From Histoplasma ohiense (lineage: Eukaryota; Ascomycota; Eurotiomycetes; Onygenales; Ajellomycetaceae): a stretch of 64,000 nt of DNA. The translations under genes were made by a program, and so were the position numbers. Each line of letters begins with the position of its first letter. Position 1 is the stretch's first letter. The stretch spans positions 4,836,001-4,900,000 of the forward strand of contig JAEVHH010000001.1 of the NCBI GenBank assembly GCA_017607445.1, given 5' to 3'. This document shows positions 45,373-57,566 of this stretch, one piece after another. The notes below the pieces were generated by a model that did no database searches, was not told the origin of the DNA, and saw only the letters and a program-made list of their open reading frames with translations.

Positions 45373-48300
45373 ATGTATAAAAAATTCAAGTCTCAAGCAT
45401 CCAGCAGCAGAGCTGCCTCGGGGGGATTTGGGAGCTCTGCGGGAGCGTTTGGGGGCTTTTCAACTGACTCTATGACTCAACGAGTCTCTTCTTCTTTGTC
45501 ATACATCGCGGAGCCGCCAGATCTCTCCAAAATTTCCGAACCACAGTTGGTTGTCTCGTTCAAAAACCTCCTGAAAAAGGATGCTACCACGAAAACGAAG
45601 GCTCTAGAGGACTTGCAAGGCTTCCTATGTGCGCAAGATACCCGAAGAGGGAATTTGGAAGATGGTCTCATTGAAGTTTGGGTATGTGTTGCTATGTATA
45701 CTGGAAGTAATATTTGCTTATCTCCTGATTCTCTGATTAGATAAAAGTATATCCACGTATGTCAATAGATATTTGTCGCCGGGTTCGACAACTTGCCCAT
45801 ATCCTTCAAGGTCTTTTCGTATCATTATACGGGAGGCGAATAGCTCCGTATATTTCAAGGGTAATTGGCGCATGGCTCGCCGGCCTCTACGATAGCGACA
45901 AACTAGTGTTTAGAGCTGCTCAAGAATCAATTGTCAGAGCTTTCCCTACGGAAGAGAAGAGGCAAAGCCTATGGAGAGTCTACCGATCATCAATTTTCGA
46001 ATTTGTTATCGATGCTGTCCTAGAGCAAAGCCCCCAGACTCTAAGCGATCAGCGGACTGTTAGGCCAGATGAAGCCGAAGCAAAGCATGCCCGGGTTGTT
46101 TCAACGGCACTACAGGTTCTCAATCAACTTCTCGGTAAGTTTCGTGGTGGTGGTCTCCGTAACCTGACAGGGGAACTAAGATTGTAACAGCTAAATCATC
46201 GACTGTCCAACTGGACAAGGATTCCGATTTTATCACGAGTCATATTACCAGCAAGTCGCTTTGGTCATTTTCATACCATGAAGATCCATTTGTTCGCCGA
46301 TCTACCTATGATTTGCTTCGGACTTTGCTTTCAGTGGAGAGAGATTTGATCGAATGGAGAACTGTTAGCAATTGTTTTTTGTCGAAGGCTCTTCCGAAGA
46401 ACCAACTAGGCTCTGCTATTGACTTCTCTAATGTTCTGTTAACTTTGACTAAAGAGCGTCCACAATTATGGACGTCAGACTATTCTGGGAAAGTCTCTGC
46501 AACAAAACGACTCTACCAGTATATCAAAAAGGGCTCGGAAGGGGCTAATGCTGCCTATTGGGAAAACCTGCATATACTGCTAAAGTCTATTCCCTTCGAA
46601 ATCTTGATTAGGCAACCAGTCAGCGATGACAGCACTATACAAGATGCAAACCAGTTAATGGAAACCATCCATGATTCAGTTCTAAGCCGGGAAGAGCAAG
46701 GAGGTAATCTCGGAGCTGCCTGGTCATGTTTTATTGACACAGGATTTTGGATATCTTCTTTTGTCTCAGATAAAGTCGCTCTCCAAAAATTCCTCAAAAG
46801 CCAAATTTCTCCTATTTTAGAACAGCATATCCTTGGCCTGCCTGATAACAGCCGGTGGTCGCTCAATGGCAAATTCGCGGTAGAGTTGTGCGCAAAAACA
46901 TTCATTCTTTTGGCGGAACACACTGGAGCAGAGATCCTCCATGGCCTATGGATGAGCCTGTCCGACAGGTTGATCCAAACAGTCAAATTGTCGTCCCCGG
47001 AAAAAGCCAGCGGCTTTAAGGATTCCCAAGATTCAATCTGTGCCCAAGCGAAGCGTCTCTTTGAACTGGAAGGGCAGGTTTTGACCCAAATAACACAAAC
47101 CAACAGTCTTTCGTTCATTTCAAGCATTTTCCAGGATGCTGGCACTCCGTTACTCCAAGCTTCGCTGGAGCTTTTGAGATCTCGCAATGGAAAACCGTAT
47201 GGAGCTGCTTCAATGATTGATGAGGCTCTCTCTAGAGTCCCTGATATTGCGACCCAGGTCGAGGGACTAGGAACATTTCTCATTGAAGATATTGCGCAAC
47301 TTCTGTTCTCCCCCGCAGCGGATCGTCTAATTTCTGTTCTATTTGGATCTCGTGGCAAGAAAGGCTTTGAAGGTGGCCTTAAAAATTCCATAGATGCTTT
47401 CCTGGATACGGACCTTGGAAGCTCAGCATTACCTGGACTCCAAAAATTATTTTCATGCATCACTTCCCCCGATATTGAAGCACACCCAAACTTGGAACTT
47501 TTAATCATGAAGGATTTAAACAGAGCATTACATAATACCCGCGAAGCATGGATGGAAATCATTGTTCTGATCAAAAACCGAGCCTCACGAAATGAGATCG
47601 CTCATCGGATTTTGAATTCCTTAGTCTATAGTCTGTCATCCCAGAAGAACATCCGGGAGGTTTTGTACGGTCTTTTCCAGATAGCCTTAGAATGCCCTGA
47701 GGTTATTAGAGAATTTGTGAATAGTCCTGATGGCTCACAGATGGTTTCCAAAATATTGTATATCGCTGAGTCTTCAACCGATGAAGTTGCTCAACTTGCT
47801 GGTTCTTTGCAAACACATATTAGAGATATAATAAAAGGAGAGAGTGCGACCAGGTCGTCTATTGACATCGTCCAGCAGAACTTTAACAATGTTGGAATAG
47901 AATCGCTATCGTAAGTTACCTTCCATAAATTATTAGCGCCCAAAAATCCTTTTTGCTAATTAGTTCAATCAGCATTGATGCTTTGGTCGATGTTGCAAGT
48001 GAGGTCCTTGCAAAATCGTCTGTGGAGGACAAGCCTAGGATATTATCTCGTTTACTGCCAACTCGAGATCAATGGGAACAAGCGTTAGACCCATTCCTTC
48101 GGAGACCACTGAAGGCGTCTGCTTCCATAAGTAAGATGCTTGCGGGAGCAGTGTTTCTGGCCGATACGTCATTTCCCGAAGGTTTCTCCCAGGATATCGA
48201 TTCGGTTCCCCGCGACTCCTACCGTTTCTCTTCTGGGTTTCGCCTGACATTCTACGTTACCAAAGTGCTGTCGTCAACTAGCCTGGAATTTATCGATCAA

Positions 48301-50694
48301 GCTTCCCGTGAAATATTGTTCTTCTACTTCCCTCTTGCAACCCAACTGGTTAATGACGATGTAAGCCTGGAAGGCCCGAAGGGCTTTTTTGACCGTGACA
48401 TGCCAGATATTCGAGATGAGTCTGCAGAGTTAGTTTCAGAAGCTCGACTGATAATTAAAGGCTGGCTTCTATCTGCAACGATGGTAACTGAGCAAGAAAA
48501 GCCCGCCCCTTCAAATATTTTTGATTTATGGGAAAAGCAGTTCGGGTCAATGCAAGGGACGTCTCCGAAATCATACAATATAGCGGAGACTTTTTCAAGG
48601 ATCGTCGCCGAACGTGATTCTTCAGGGACTGCGCGATCTGCCGAGTCTTTCTTGACGCGGGCAAAACAGATAGATGGGCCCGCGAACCCCTTCGTTTTAA
48701 CTTCAGTTGTTGCAGCGTTCAGAGACTTTATAGCAGCCACTCCATCTGGCGTTCGATTGTGCAATGAACTGATTTCCGATTCCACTGGGTTTAAAGCTGA
48801 GAATGCGTCTGAAGGTGAGATTTACAACCCTACATACCAAATTGATAATTCTAATATTGTATAGGACTTCGTAAGATCGTATCCCTCAACCTTCTCATCA
48901 GCGGAGAGAGTAATATTGCTCAGAGCGTTCCAAAGCCTCGGCTTGTGTTTCTGGTGAAGCACTTGGTCGATTTCTTACAATCGCAATCCCCACCACAGAG
49001 TTTGGTTTCGGAAATCCTCAAATTGCTTGTTAACATTTTGCCATTGATCAGAGAGATATACGGATCTCACTGGTCAGATGTGTTTGGCTTCCTCCAAAAT
49101 TTATGGGATGACATTGAAATAGTTGACGAATCTCTTCCTGTGCTATACTCCTCGTTACGACTTTTCGCTTGCTTAAAGTCTCTGGCGACAGGAGAAAGCA
49201 ACGATGACTTGGTAGATGCATGGACTGCCTCCCGGAAGATACATTCACCGGCATTGATCAGGTTACTCGCAGAGTTTGGTGAGCGATTCTCCGTTTAATT
49301 TTATCTATCAACCTATTCATCTATTCATTTCTTTTTTCGATAATTCATATTGACATGAAGTATAGACTCTTCGTTGAGCTATGACGAGCCCCTCAAAATC
49401 ACAGCCAATATTCTTGCCCGTCAAATATCAGGACTACCCATTGACCACGTCGAGGATATCAATGACCTTTTCTCCATCCTCTCAGCGCCTAATAGAGATA
49501 TCCAACGTGCTGCGTACGACGTCCTGCATCGGGCGATCCCAAAATTGCAAGAGGCAGTGACCCTGAATGTTGCGTTGTCAGACGCCGTAGCCAGTCTCCC
49601 GGATGAATTAATTTCTCTCCTTTTGGAAGTCCCTGCCATAAATATTATAACTCAGGCTAAAGATGATGACCGAGTATGGATCGGGCTTCGATGCTACTTG
49701 CTAAGTTGGAAAACTGTCTTCGATCACTTTAAAAATGCTGTACGTTCTCCTCCCACAAAGCAATGAAAAAAATATTACTAGGTGGCTGGAAATAACTTAT
49801 GTCATGGTTTTTAGTCACTGCCCGTCCAAGAGAGTTATGTGTCTAATATCAAAGAAAATGACTGCTTGAATCCATTTCTCGAATTTACGTTTGACTTCCT
49901 ACAGTATCCACACGGAAAGTTGATTGACGCATCAAAGTTCGATATCCGGTCTTTCAGCCTTGATGAGTCTGATCCAGCACAGAAAGAGACGCAGTGTTTG
50001 CTAGTGCATTTGTATTATCTATGTTTGAAGTATCTGCCTAATTTGACAAAAGTTTGGTGGATCGATAGCAAGAAACGTGTGAAAGGGCAGGTTGAAACGT
50101 GGACAGAAAAATATGTAAGTTCGTGATATCCTGAGCACGTACCGCGATATCCGGCTAATTCTGGTTTAGATATCACCTCTCATTATTGAGGACTCGCTTC
50201 GGAATGTCAACGAGTGGTTCTCGGCCCAAAATTTTACTAACGAAGATCAGCCGCTGCAGGTGAAAGTATCTCGTCGGGCCGCTGAAATAATTGCGAGCGT
50301 TGAAGTGGATGAAGATTCGCCACCGACTTCAGTTGCCATATATTTACCATCAACATATCCATTACAGCAAGCTGTAGTAGAAGGCCGCGCCCGCGTTGCG
50401 GTGGACGAAAAGAAATGGCGGAGCTGGCTTCTAACGATCCAAGGGGTTATTATGTTTTCCAATGGCAACCTTGTCGATGGCTTGCTTGCATTCCGCAGGA
50501 ATGTCCAAGGCGCGTTGAAGGGACAGAGCGAATGTGCTATTTGCTATTCGGTCATTTCTGCAAACATGCAAACGCCCAACAAGAGGTGCGCGACATGCAA
50601 GAATACGTTTCATTCCGATTGCCTCTTCCGTTGGTTTAAAAGCAGTAACGCTAGTAGTTGCCCTCTATGCCGGAACAACTTCCCTTATTCATAA
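45373..50694 (+). CDS. LTN1: Ribosome quality-control E3 ligase Listerin
   Basis: E3 ubiquitin ligase of the ribosome-associated quality-control complex; it ubiquitinates stalled nascent chains on 60S subunits. Eight exons: 45373-45681, 45741-46134, 46191-47910, 47973-48814, 48865-49278, 49366-49739, 49815-50114 and 50170-50694, joining in frame to 1625 aa. The N-terminus (KKFKSQASSSRAASGGFG, then SLSYIAEPPDLSKISEPQLV and FKNLLKKDATTKTKALEDL) is typical of fungal listerins. A long helical-repeat body follows. The C-terminal RING spans 1573-1625: C1573xxC, C1591xxC, H1599, C1602 and CPLC at 1615-1618. The acceptor of exon 4 could instead be at 47963, giving three more residues. A 339-codon frame antisense to exon 3 is a shadow. 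Confidence 0.94.
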
Positions 50695-50833
50695 CGTAGC
50701 GATGTTTGGTTTTATAATACACTTAGGATAGAAATGGATTGAAAACTTACCCGTACTGTTCTCAAAGGCGTGATTGCGAGGTTTTGACAAAGACGCCATA
50801 CTCTCCATGAATAGAAAAATTCAAAGAGTTTAA

Positions 50834-50870
<37 letters not shown>

Positions 50871-51017
50871 TAATAGTATTTTATTTTATTTGCTTCCATC
50901 CTTTTGCCAGTTAAAGACTGGATTGATGACATCTGTTACCCTTGATGATATCAGCAGGGAACACAAAACCCCACCAGTACCTAAAACATCAAGTTCCAGA
51001 ACCCTCACACAGCGTCC
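50695..51017. other. LTN1-PPM1 intergenic spacer
   Basis: 323 bp containing an (ATT)n repeat of about 12 units at 50834-50870. It holds the LTN1 3' UTR and the PPM1 promoter. Confidence 0.6.
50834..50870. repeat. (ATT)n trinucleotide repeat
   Basis: About twelve ATT units between tandem genes LTN1 and PPM1. Confidence 0.9.
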
Positions 51018-52300
51018 ATGTCAGCACCTCAGATCCCCAACTTAAACACTCTTCGACGGGGAGCTGGTAGAGGCCGCTTTAGGGGCCGCGAGAGATATGA
51101 GGCAACTACCAGCCATTCGGGAGACACGACGGCAAAGGATCGGATCATTCAGCGAACGGACAATGATGCCAGTGTTTCTAGGCTCAGCGCAGTGGAGCTC
51201 GGATATCTCCATGACCCTTTTGCACATGCTCTAGTGAACAGTGAGGCAATAGGTTCAAAAAGATATCCGATAATCAATAGAGGTACTTTCTCCTATATGT
51301 CCCTATTTGAATTGTTGCACGTCGCTTGGATCTTGAATTGGTTGCGCAATATTTTGCTGAAACGGTTCCCGCAGGAACCTACGTGCGAACAACCGCCTTG
51401 GACTCCCTTGTATACCGTTTCCTAAACACAAACGAGAAGCCAACTCGAAAGAGGCAGATCATATCACTTGGTGCAGGTTCAGATACGCGTGTATTCCGCT
51501 TACTCTCCAAAGACCCGACCCTTGAACTGCTCTACCACGAGCTAGATTTCCCAACCAACACAACTGCGAAAATAAAAGCCATCCGCTCCTCGCCGCTCCT
51601 CCACAAAACCATAGGGATACATGGGCCAGACGATGCAAATGTATCGGCCAATGGCGATGCTCTGCATTCGAAATACCTTCACGTCCATCCAGTCGATCTA
51701 CGGACGCTGTCGCCTTCCAGCTCACCCAACTTACTGCAAGGCTTAGATAGGACCCTGCCAACGTTACTTATATCCGAATGTTGTCTGATTTATCTTTCAC
51801 CCACCAATGCCATCAATGTGCTCTCCTATTTTACGCAGACGGTTTTTCCACCTTCCGAAACGTTGGCGACTGTTACATCCACACCGGCACTCGACTCTAC
51901 ACCAACACCCTCAGCCTCTTCGATACCCCTAGCCTTGATACTCTACGAGCCGATACGGCCCGACGACCCGTTTGGGAGGACGATGGTGGCCAACCTTGCA
52001 ACGAGGGGTATCCATCTGCAAACTTTACATCGCTATGCGTCATTATCGGCAGAGCGAGAAAGGCTGCTCGAGCATGGGTTTGTGAGCGGCCAGGGGGCGG
52101 CAGATGTGGATTTCATATGGGAACGATGGATCAGCGAGGAGGAAAAGGAGAGAGTCGCTGGGTTGGAGATGCTTGATGAATTCGAGGAGTGGAAATTGTT
52201 AGCCAGCCACTATTGCGTGGCATGGGGTTGGAGGGATGGGAAGGGGGCTAGCTCAGAAGGAGAGGTGTTTGAAGGGTGGAAGACACTGGAGGGACAATGA
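51018..52300 (+). CDS. PPM1: Leucine carboxyl methyltransferase 1 (Ppm1)
   Basis: S-adenosylmethionine-dependent methyltransferase that methylates the C-terminal leucine of the PP2A catalytic subunit. Two exons: 51018-51282 and 51375-52300, 396 aa. The splice joins a Gly codon and restores the family motif YPIINRGTYVRTTALD across the junction. The SAM-binding loop is LGAGSDTR at residues 120-127, followed by a TLELLYHELDFP strand. LLISECCLIYL and PLALILYEPIRPDDPFGRTM mark the later strands of the fold. The C-terminus, EMLDEFEEWKLLASHYCVAWGW, is characteristic. An N-terminal RG-rich stretch (GAGRGRFRGRERYE) is an extra tail. The 92-bp intron has a GTACTT donor and a CGCAG acceptor; reading through it gives frames that start falsely inside the intron. 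Confidence 0.94.
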
Positions 52301-53624
52301 TTAGAGCTGAGAGATGCAAAGAGGATCTGGATGAAGACCTCGAGCGCTATTGATCTATAACTATATGTTTTGATTTGGGATCTTGTGCGCTCTTTTGCCA
52401 GGCGTACAGAACGGACATGCGATTTCCCCTTTCATATACTTTGTGCTAAATGCAACCTTATTGTCGAGTCCTTCGATCTGGTGATTACGAATGCACTGTC
52501 CGTTTTCCGGTGGCACAGCTTGTTGGATATGACATCTATCCGCGTTAGAGTTCCTTCCAGTTGCTGTCATTTGGAAATGAATATACATCAACCATACAGC
52601 CAGTCAAGGCTAGATCACAACCATGAACAAGAAGGCCCAGAGGCATGCATCAACGAGATCCACCTGCTGCTAGTTGAATAGCATGGTTTCACCAAATAAC
52701 CCGAGGGGTATTTTTTCCTTCTAACAGGTGACTTAGTTGAACCATTCAAATTCCCGATGAAGCGAAGGGAAGTGTTGGTGTTTGTTTCTGGCGCCATCGC
52801 TGCCCTCAAGATAATGGATGGAAATGAGCCTATAAATGGGGGTTATTATTTTATTTTACTACATGTCCAACTCTTCGAAAGAAAGCGACTTCTATGGGTT
52901 TTGTTTTCAGGGAACTGTTCCTTTTCGCTTCTTTTGATTTAGCAAATATCCATATGTTGCATCCTTGCTCTAGCGTATCTTGAACGCAATGCGTGAGGTT
53001 GTCCGTTACATAAAGGGTTATTGCGCCGCCGAATCCACGACGAGGCGACCAAAAATGACACTTTGGCTGATTCAAACATATCGCGCACGGGCAACGGCAA
53101 CTGGTCGAAGAGCATCTAAATGTCAATCCCTCTCGTTCATTCAATTTAGACAAACCAGCAGTTTCCCAGATTTGAAGTTGGCAGGAGACGCCGACGCACA
53201 CGAAGTGGCCCATATATTACCATATGAACTATATTAGCATCCTTTTTCTCACCCTGTTCAGCCTTGCACTCGTGCGTCCGCATGGCATGTGTTCTGTGCA
53301 GCCAACGGCCGACAGGAGCGGGTAAAGACACCGCCGACAGCAAATTTTACTGATAATCCCCGTTCTTGTGTGGCTGGTGACAGGTGAAGTTGCTTTAAGG
53401 TTTGTTTGGTCCCAGAACACCCGGGAACAGTGACGCAATGCGCTATCCCCCATTCGGGCAACCCGCCACAAGTCACCCGCGTCTCTGCGTCGTGACCTCG
53501 AAAGGTAATCAATCTCGCGCTGCTCTTAAGCCCCAGCCAACTCCGCCTGGGCCAAGTATCCATTCGGTTGACACCATCACATCTTGGTTGAACTCGCTCG
53601 AGAAGCTGTGTCTCCCAGTTCAAC
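52301..53624. other. Intergenic region PPM1 to makorin-like gene
   Basis: 1.3 kb without a supported gene. Frames up to about 120 codons exist on both strands but are mutually overlapping and lack motifs. It should contain the PPM1 3' UTR and the promoter of the next gene. Confidence 0.55.
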
Positions 53625-54847
53625 ATGGAGCGTGATCAGCAATCAGCACCTGCGCCCCGCCCACGCCTCCACCCAAGCCAAGTCGACTGTTGGTGGTGGA
53701 AAAAGGGCCATTGTTTCCGTGGCGACCAATGTTATTTCCGGCATGACGATGCTCTGGCCGGGGTGGACCAGTTCCTCCGAGGTCCCGCAGCAGCCGCGTC
53801 AAATATCCGCACTGAAGCAGCCGTAGCCGGTGGGTGTTTGATACTCGCAGTCGCTTCTTCGGGGCCCTCCACAGGGCAGGCTCCTATTATGGCTAACCTT
53901 CCTAATGCAGAGACCTCTGAGGAACAATGCGGAATTTGTATGGAGAATCCTACTATCTTTGGCTTGCTCGTCAATTGCGATCACGTCTTCTGCCTCGGTA
54001 CGTATTCGCTACGCTATAGCAGTTTCTGTCCTTCCTCGATATCAGGTGGTTGACTGGGATAGACTGTATACGAAGCTGGCGCTCCTCATCTGTAGGGACT
54101 TCTGCCGAAGATGTGATCAGTATGCCCAATTCTCATGTCCCAAGAGAGATAACAAAGACATGCCCGCTCTGTCGGACTAAAAGTGAATATGTCGTGCCGA
54201 GTTCCGTATTTCCCACCCCGCCACAGGCTGCCACCGATACTGCTGGTACTACCAGCGGTGGGACTGGAACCGCGGATAACTCTGCCCGAAAAATGGAACC
54301 TGGTAGCGTGAATGGAGCAGGCAACCCGGCCAAGGCTAAAATCATTGACAAGTACCTCGCGCGCTTGAAGGCAACCCCTTGCCGCTACTTTGAAGAAAGC
54401 ATCAAGCGATGGCGAGAGTTGCCTGTGATCGAGAACCCTGACCCGGCAGTTGGCGGTCTCCTTCATCCCACATTCTCGGGGGAGTGCCTCTTCGGAAACG
54501 AATGTCATTTCGCTCACATCCACCCCGTTACGAATGCTCCTTATACCTTCACTAAGAAGGAAATAGCATCAATGAAGCGTGCAAACCATGCGAGGAGAGC
54601 ACGAGCTATGCGCAGGGCAATTCGTGGGCAAACGCGACGCATGGAGTTGGAAGGAATGCTTGAGACTCTTAGCGTCGAAGATGGATATGAAAGTAGTGCC
54701 ACATCTCTCACTTTGGAAAGGAGTGGCCTTGGGGGTATGCTAAGTGTCGGGTTTGTTTTATACGGTACAACTGAAGGTATCCCGTGGCTGCCTGCGGATC
54801 ATGACGATGACGATGACAATGATGACGGGATTTTCGATTTATTATAA
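53625..54847 (+). CDS. Makorin-like CCCH/RING zinc-finger protein
   Basis: Probable RNA-binding E3 ubiquitin ligase of the makorin type. Two exons: 53625-53997 and 54063-54847, 385 aa. The N-terminal CCCH finger is C22-x7-C30-x5-C36-x3-H40. The C3HC4 RING starts C102GIC105 and continues N-C118-D-H120-VF-C123-LD-C126, ending in C158PLC161; the intron falls inside the RING and splicing restores CLDC. The C-terminal finger is C266-x5-C272-x3-H276 (ECLFGNECHFAHIHP), with Cys231 (PCRYFEE) upstream, the spacing seen after makorin RINGs. A basic helix (KRANHARRARAMRRAIRGQTRRME) and an acidic tail (DHDDDDDNDDGIFD) close it. It has fewer CCCH fingers than animal makorins. The linker at 45-95 is unusually Ala/Gly-rich and could hide an unrecognised intron. 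Confidence 0.85.
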
Positions 54848-55446
54848 CCTCCAGTTAACTAGCCTTTAGGTGTGGTGTGTTAGCAGGCCGTAGCATTTTC
54901 TTTGTCCTTTGCTTTTTTTTTTTTTTTTTTCGCTGTCTACCCGGTACAAGACATTTATTGAGGGCTGCTTTCACATTTTGCGTTCCCGTTCCACCACTTG
55001 TGGCAGTGTTTTTGTGGCGTCCGTGATCAGGTACAGGTTTTTCTCTTTTATACCCTTTTAATCTATATTTTCTCACAAACGATGGCTGGATCTCCTCCTT
55101 GGAGATCAGTAAAGATCCAAAGCAATAACGCACCCAAGAAAAGAATGGGTTCGCAGGTACAGTAACCAAAAAAGAAATGCGAACTCATTTTAAAGATGTT
55201 TTGATTTTCACACTCGCTGGCAGATAGATGCTGGATACGCGGGGTTGGCTTATCGATAAGCGCGATAGTTACTTCCATATCCCACACCACCTCAACGTTT
55301 CATCCTCCAAAAACATCGGGTATCATCAAATCCCCGGATTCGACAAATTGTGACGACAATAAGATCCGGTATAAATGGGCTTATAAAGGAATTCATTTGA
55401 GAAGGGTTATCGTCTTTTCGACAAAGATATGAAACTATGATAGAAA
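54848..55446. other. Intergenic region makorin-like gene to IST1
   Basis: About 600 bp with a T run of roughly 20 at 54911-54930. No supported gene; likely the 3' UTR of the upstream gene and the IST1 promoter. Confidence 0.55.
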
Positions 55447-56776
55447 ATGCCCGTGGCAAAGCAGACTGTACGTGGCCTCGCTCCCAACTCAATCCCGACA
55501 TATCGCATCTCAGCCATAACCCTGCGCAGCAGGCAAGCTAAACATATAGAAACTCTAGACCGAACTCATTTTTTCACTCCGCGCTCTCATCTACCGAATC
55601 CGCCAATTGAAAAAAGAGCGCCACGGCTACTCCAAGGCCAAGCACCGCGAGCTCGCGAAGCTGCTCAAGGACGGCCGTGACGATCTGGCCCGCATAAAAA
55701 CCGAAGATGTCATTGGAAATGATAATGTGATAGCTGCGCTGGAGATTCTGGAGCTGTATTGTGAACAGCTTCATGTGCGCGCGAACATAGTGGACCATAT
55801 AGCGCTAGAACACAAGCGGACTGGGCCAAAGAAGAAGCGACAATCGAGTGTGGATGTGAAAGGGGCAAGTAATGCGTCTAATGATGAGTCTTCCGCTGGA
55901 AGCAGTGGCTGGCGGATATGGAAGGCTTTGGGACTTGGACCATCTCAACCTCCACCATCACCATCATCGACACGAACAGCGCAACGACATCCCGAAAACG
56001 AGCAGGGACCGTTATCGACAGATCAGGGTGAAAGGGCGACAACGATAGAGACACGAGCTAAAGACGAACATCAACAAGAAACCCCGTCTGCTTCCGCACC
56101 AGAAATGGACGTGTATCTAGACCCAGACCTAGATAAAGCCGCTGCGGTCATTTTCTACTGCTACGTCCGCTTGCCGCGTGACATCCCGGGCCTTCCAGAA
56201 CTGCGTGCAAAGCTTATTCAGAGATGGGGTATTGAGTTTGCGAATAAGGCGCAGGAAGCTGACCCGTCCATCCCGCTTCCGAACGAGTTGATTGATCGGT
56301 TGAGAATCCAGAATCCACCAGAGTCGCTGGTGGAGAATTATTTGAAGGAGATTGCTAAGGCGCATGGGATTTCATGGCACCAAGAAGATGACGACGAGGC
56401 TGATGGTGGAGGTGGACGAGAGGGGGAAAGAGAAGGAGAAGGAGTTGATGTGGAAGATCAACGGCAGGACAATCCGCCTTCTTATGAGCAAACAAAACAT
56501 GGTGATGATAATAAATCCTATGGTTTGGATGGTGGTAAAAAGGACTCACTTCCAAAGGATACGCATGCACATGGACATACGGAAACAGAACCACAGAAAA
56601 AACCACCGCCTGGGAGTATTGTGCGACCTAATCGCACATCGAACGAGGCGGCTACGTACAACACATCTTCATCGAAGCTTCAGGCGCAGGCCCCTGCTGC
56701 CGGGATGGAGAGTAAGAGAAGCGGCATCCCCGACGTCGACGACTTAGCTAGGAGGTTTGCTGCGTTAAAGAAGTAA
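55447..56776 (+). CDS. IST1: ESCRT-III-related protein Ist1
   Basis: Regulator of ESCRT-III disassembly and Vps4 in multivesicular-body sorting. Two exons: 55447-55467 and 55559-56776, 412 aa. The 21-nt first exon encodes MPVAKQT, ends at a GTACGT donor, and joins in phase 0 to TELIFSLRALIYRIRQLKKE. This recreates the amphipathic first helix of the Ist1 domain. The domain continues with RELAKLLKDGRDDLARIKTEDVIGNDN (the segment that normally reads ARIRVENIIRED) and ALEILELYCEQLHVRANIVD, to about residue 230. The C-terminal part is disordered, acidic and Gly/Glu-rich, ending DVDDLARRFAALKK. That last stretch resembles the short MIM-type helices at the C-termini of Ist1 proteins (inference). A long in-frame reading of the intron was rejected because it gives no Ist1-like sequence. 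Confidence 0.9.
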
Positions 56777-57566
56777 GAGGGCCTGCTTGTCGAAGAATGC
56801 TGATACGATTTGCCGGCCTGAAAGAGAACTAGTTCGGTTCTCACTTACGATTTATCTTCCTTTTGGATATCACATTTCCTTGTTGATTAAACTTACTTTC
56901 GCAAGCGAGGAGGTCGTATGTGATTTATTCTCCTTCTTGATGCATAAGCCTGTCTCATTCCTCCCTCCTCTGTCAATCTGATGGTGGACTTAAGTATATT
57001 CTGACACCATATTTGGTAATCTTAGATATTTAGATGTTCACCCTCACTCCGAATGAGAGAGTTTACCCTTTCGCCGTTAGATTTAGCAACAGCCATATAT
57101 GTTTGGATCGATCATTATTTAGACTAAATTTACCGGAAGGGAAGCAGAGGAGAGCAGTTGAAATTTGCCTTCGTAACTAAAATATCTGTCCTTGATAACT
57201 GCACCAGATTTGCGCAATTACCAGCATCTATCCTAAGCATCCATGGATGACTAGTTGACTGTCTTCTTCCCCATTTGTTCCCATCCAGCGCTCTATAGAA
57301 GCAAAATAATTCAACAACCTGTTTTCTGCGTTTGGATTCTCCTTTTCTGCCGCCAGATGTGGCTCGTTGAGCAGTCTTCTTCTTTTAGCCCCGATCTATC
57401 AATCAACCTTTTGAGCATCATTTGAGTCTCAAGTTTAGCAGACAATTCATGGCAGTCGGCGGAATTAGGATGGATCAAATCCCCCACCCTCCCCCACCAC
57501 CCCCAATTCCCATTCAAGATTATTGTAGTTTTCCATTAAAATGTGATTTTAACCAAATTAACCAAA
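56777..57566. other. IST1/MFS convergent 3' region
   Basis: 790 bp between the IST1 stop and the stop of the minus-strand transporter. No gene supported; presumably both 3' UTRs. Confidence 0.55.

Noticed and set aside
46555..47574. 339-codon open frame antisense to LTN1 exon 3
   Set aside because: Lies wholly opposite a well-supported exon, shows no motif, and its residues mirror the codon bias of the sense gene.
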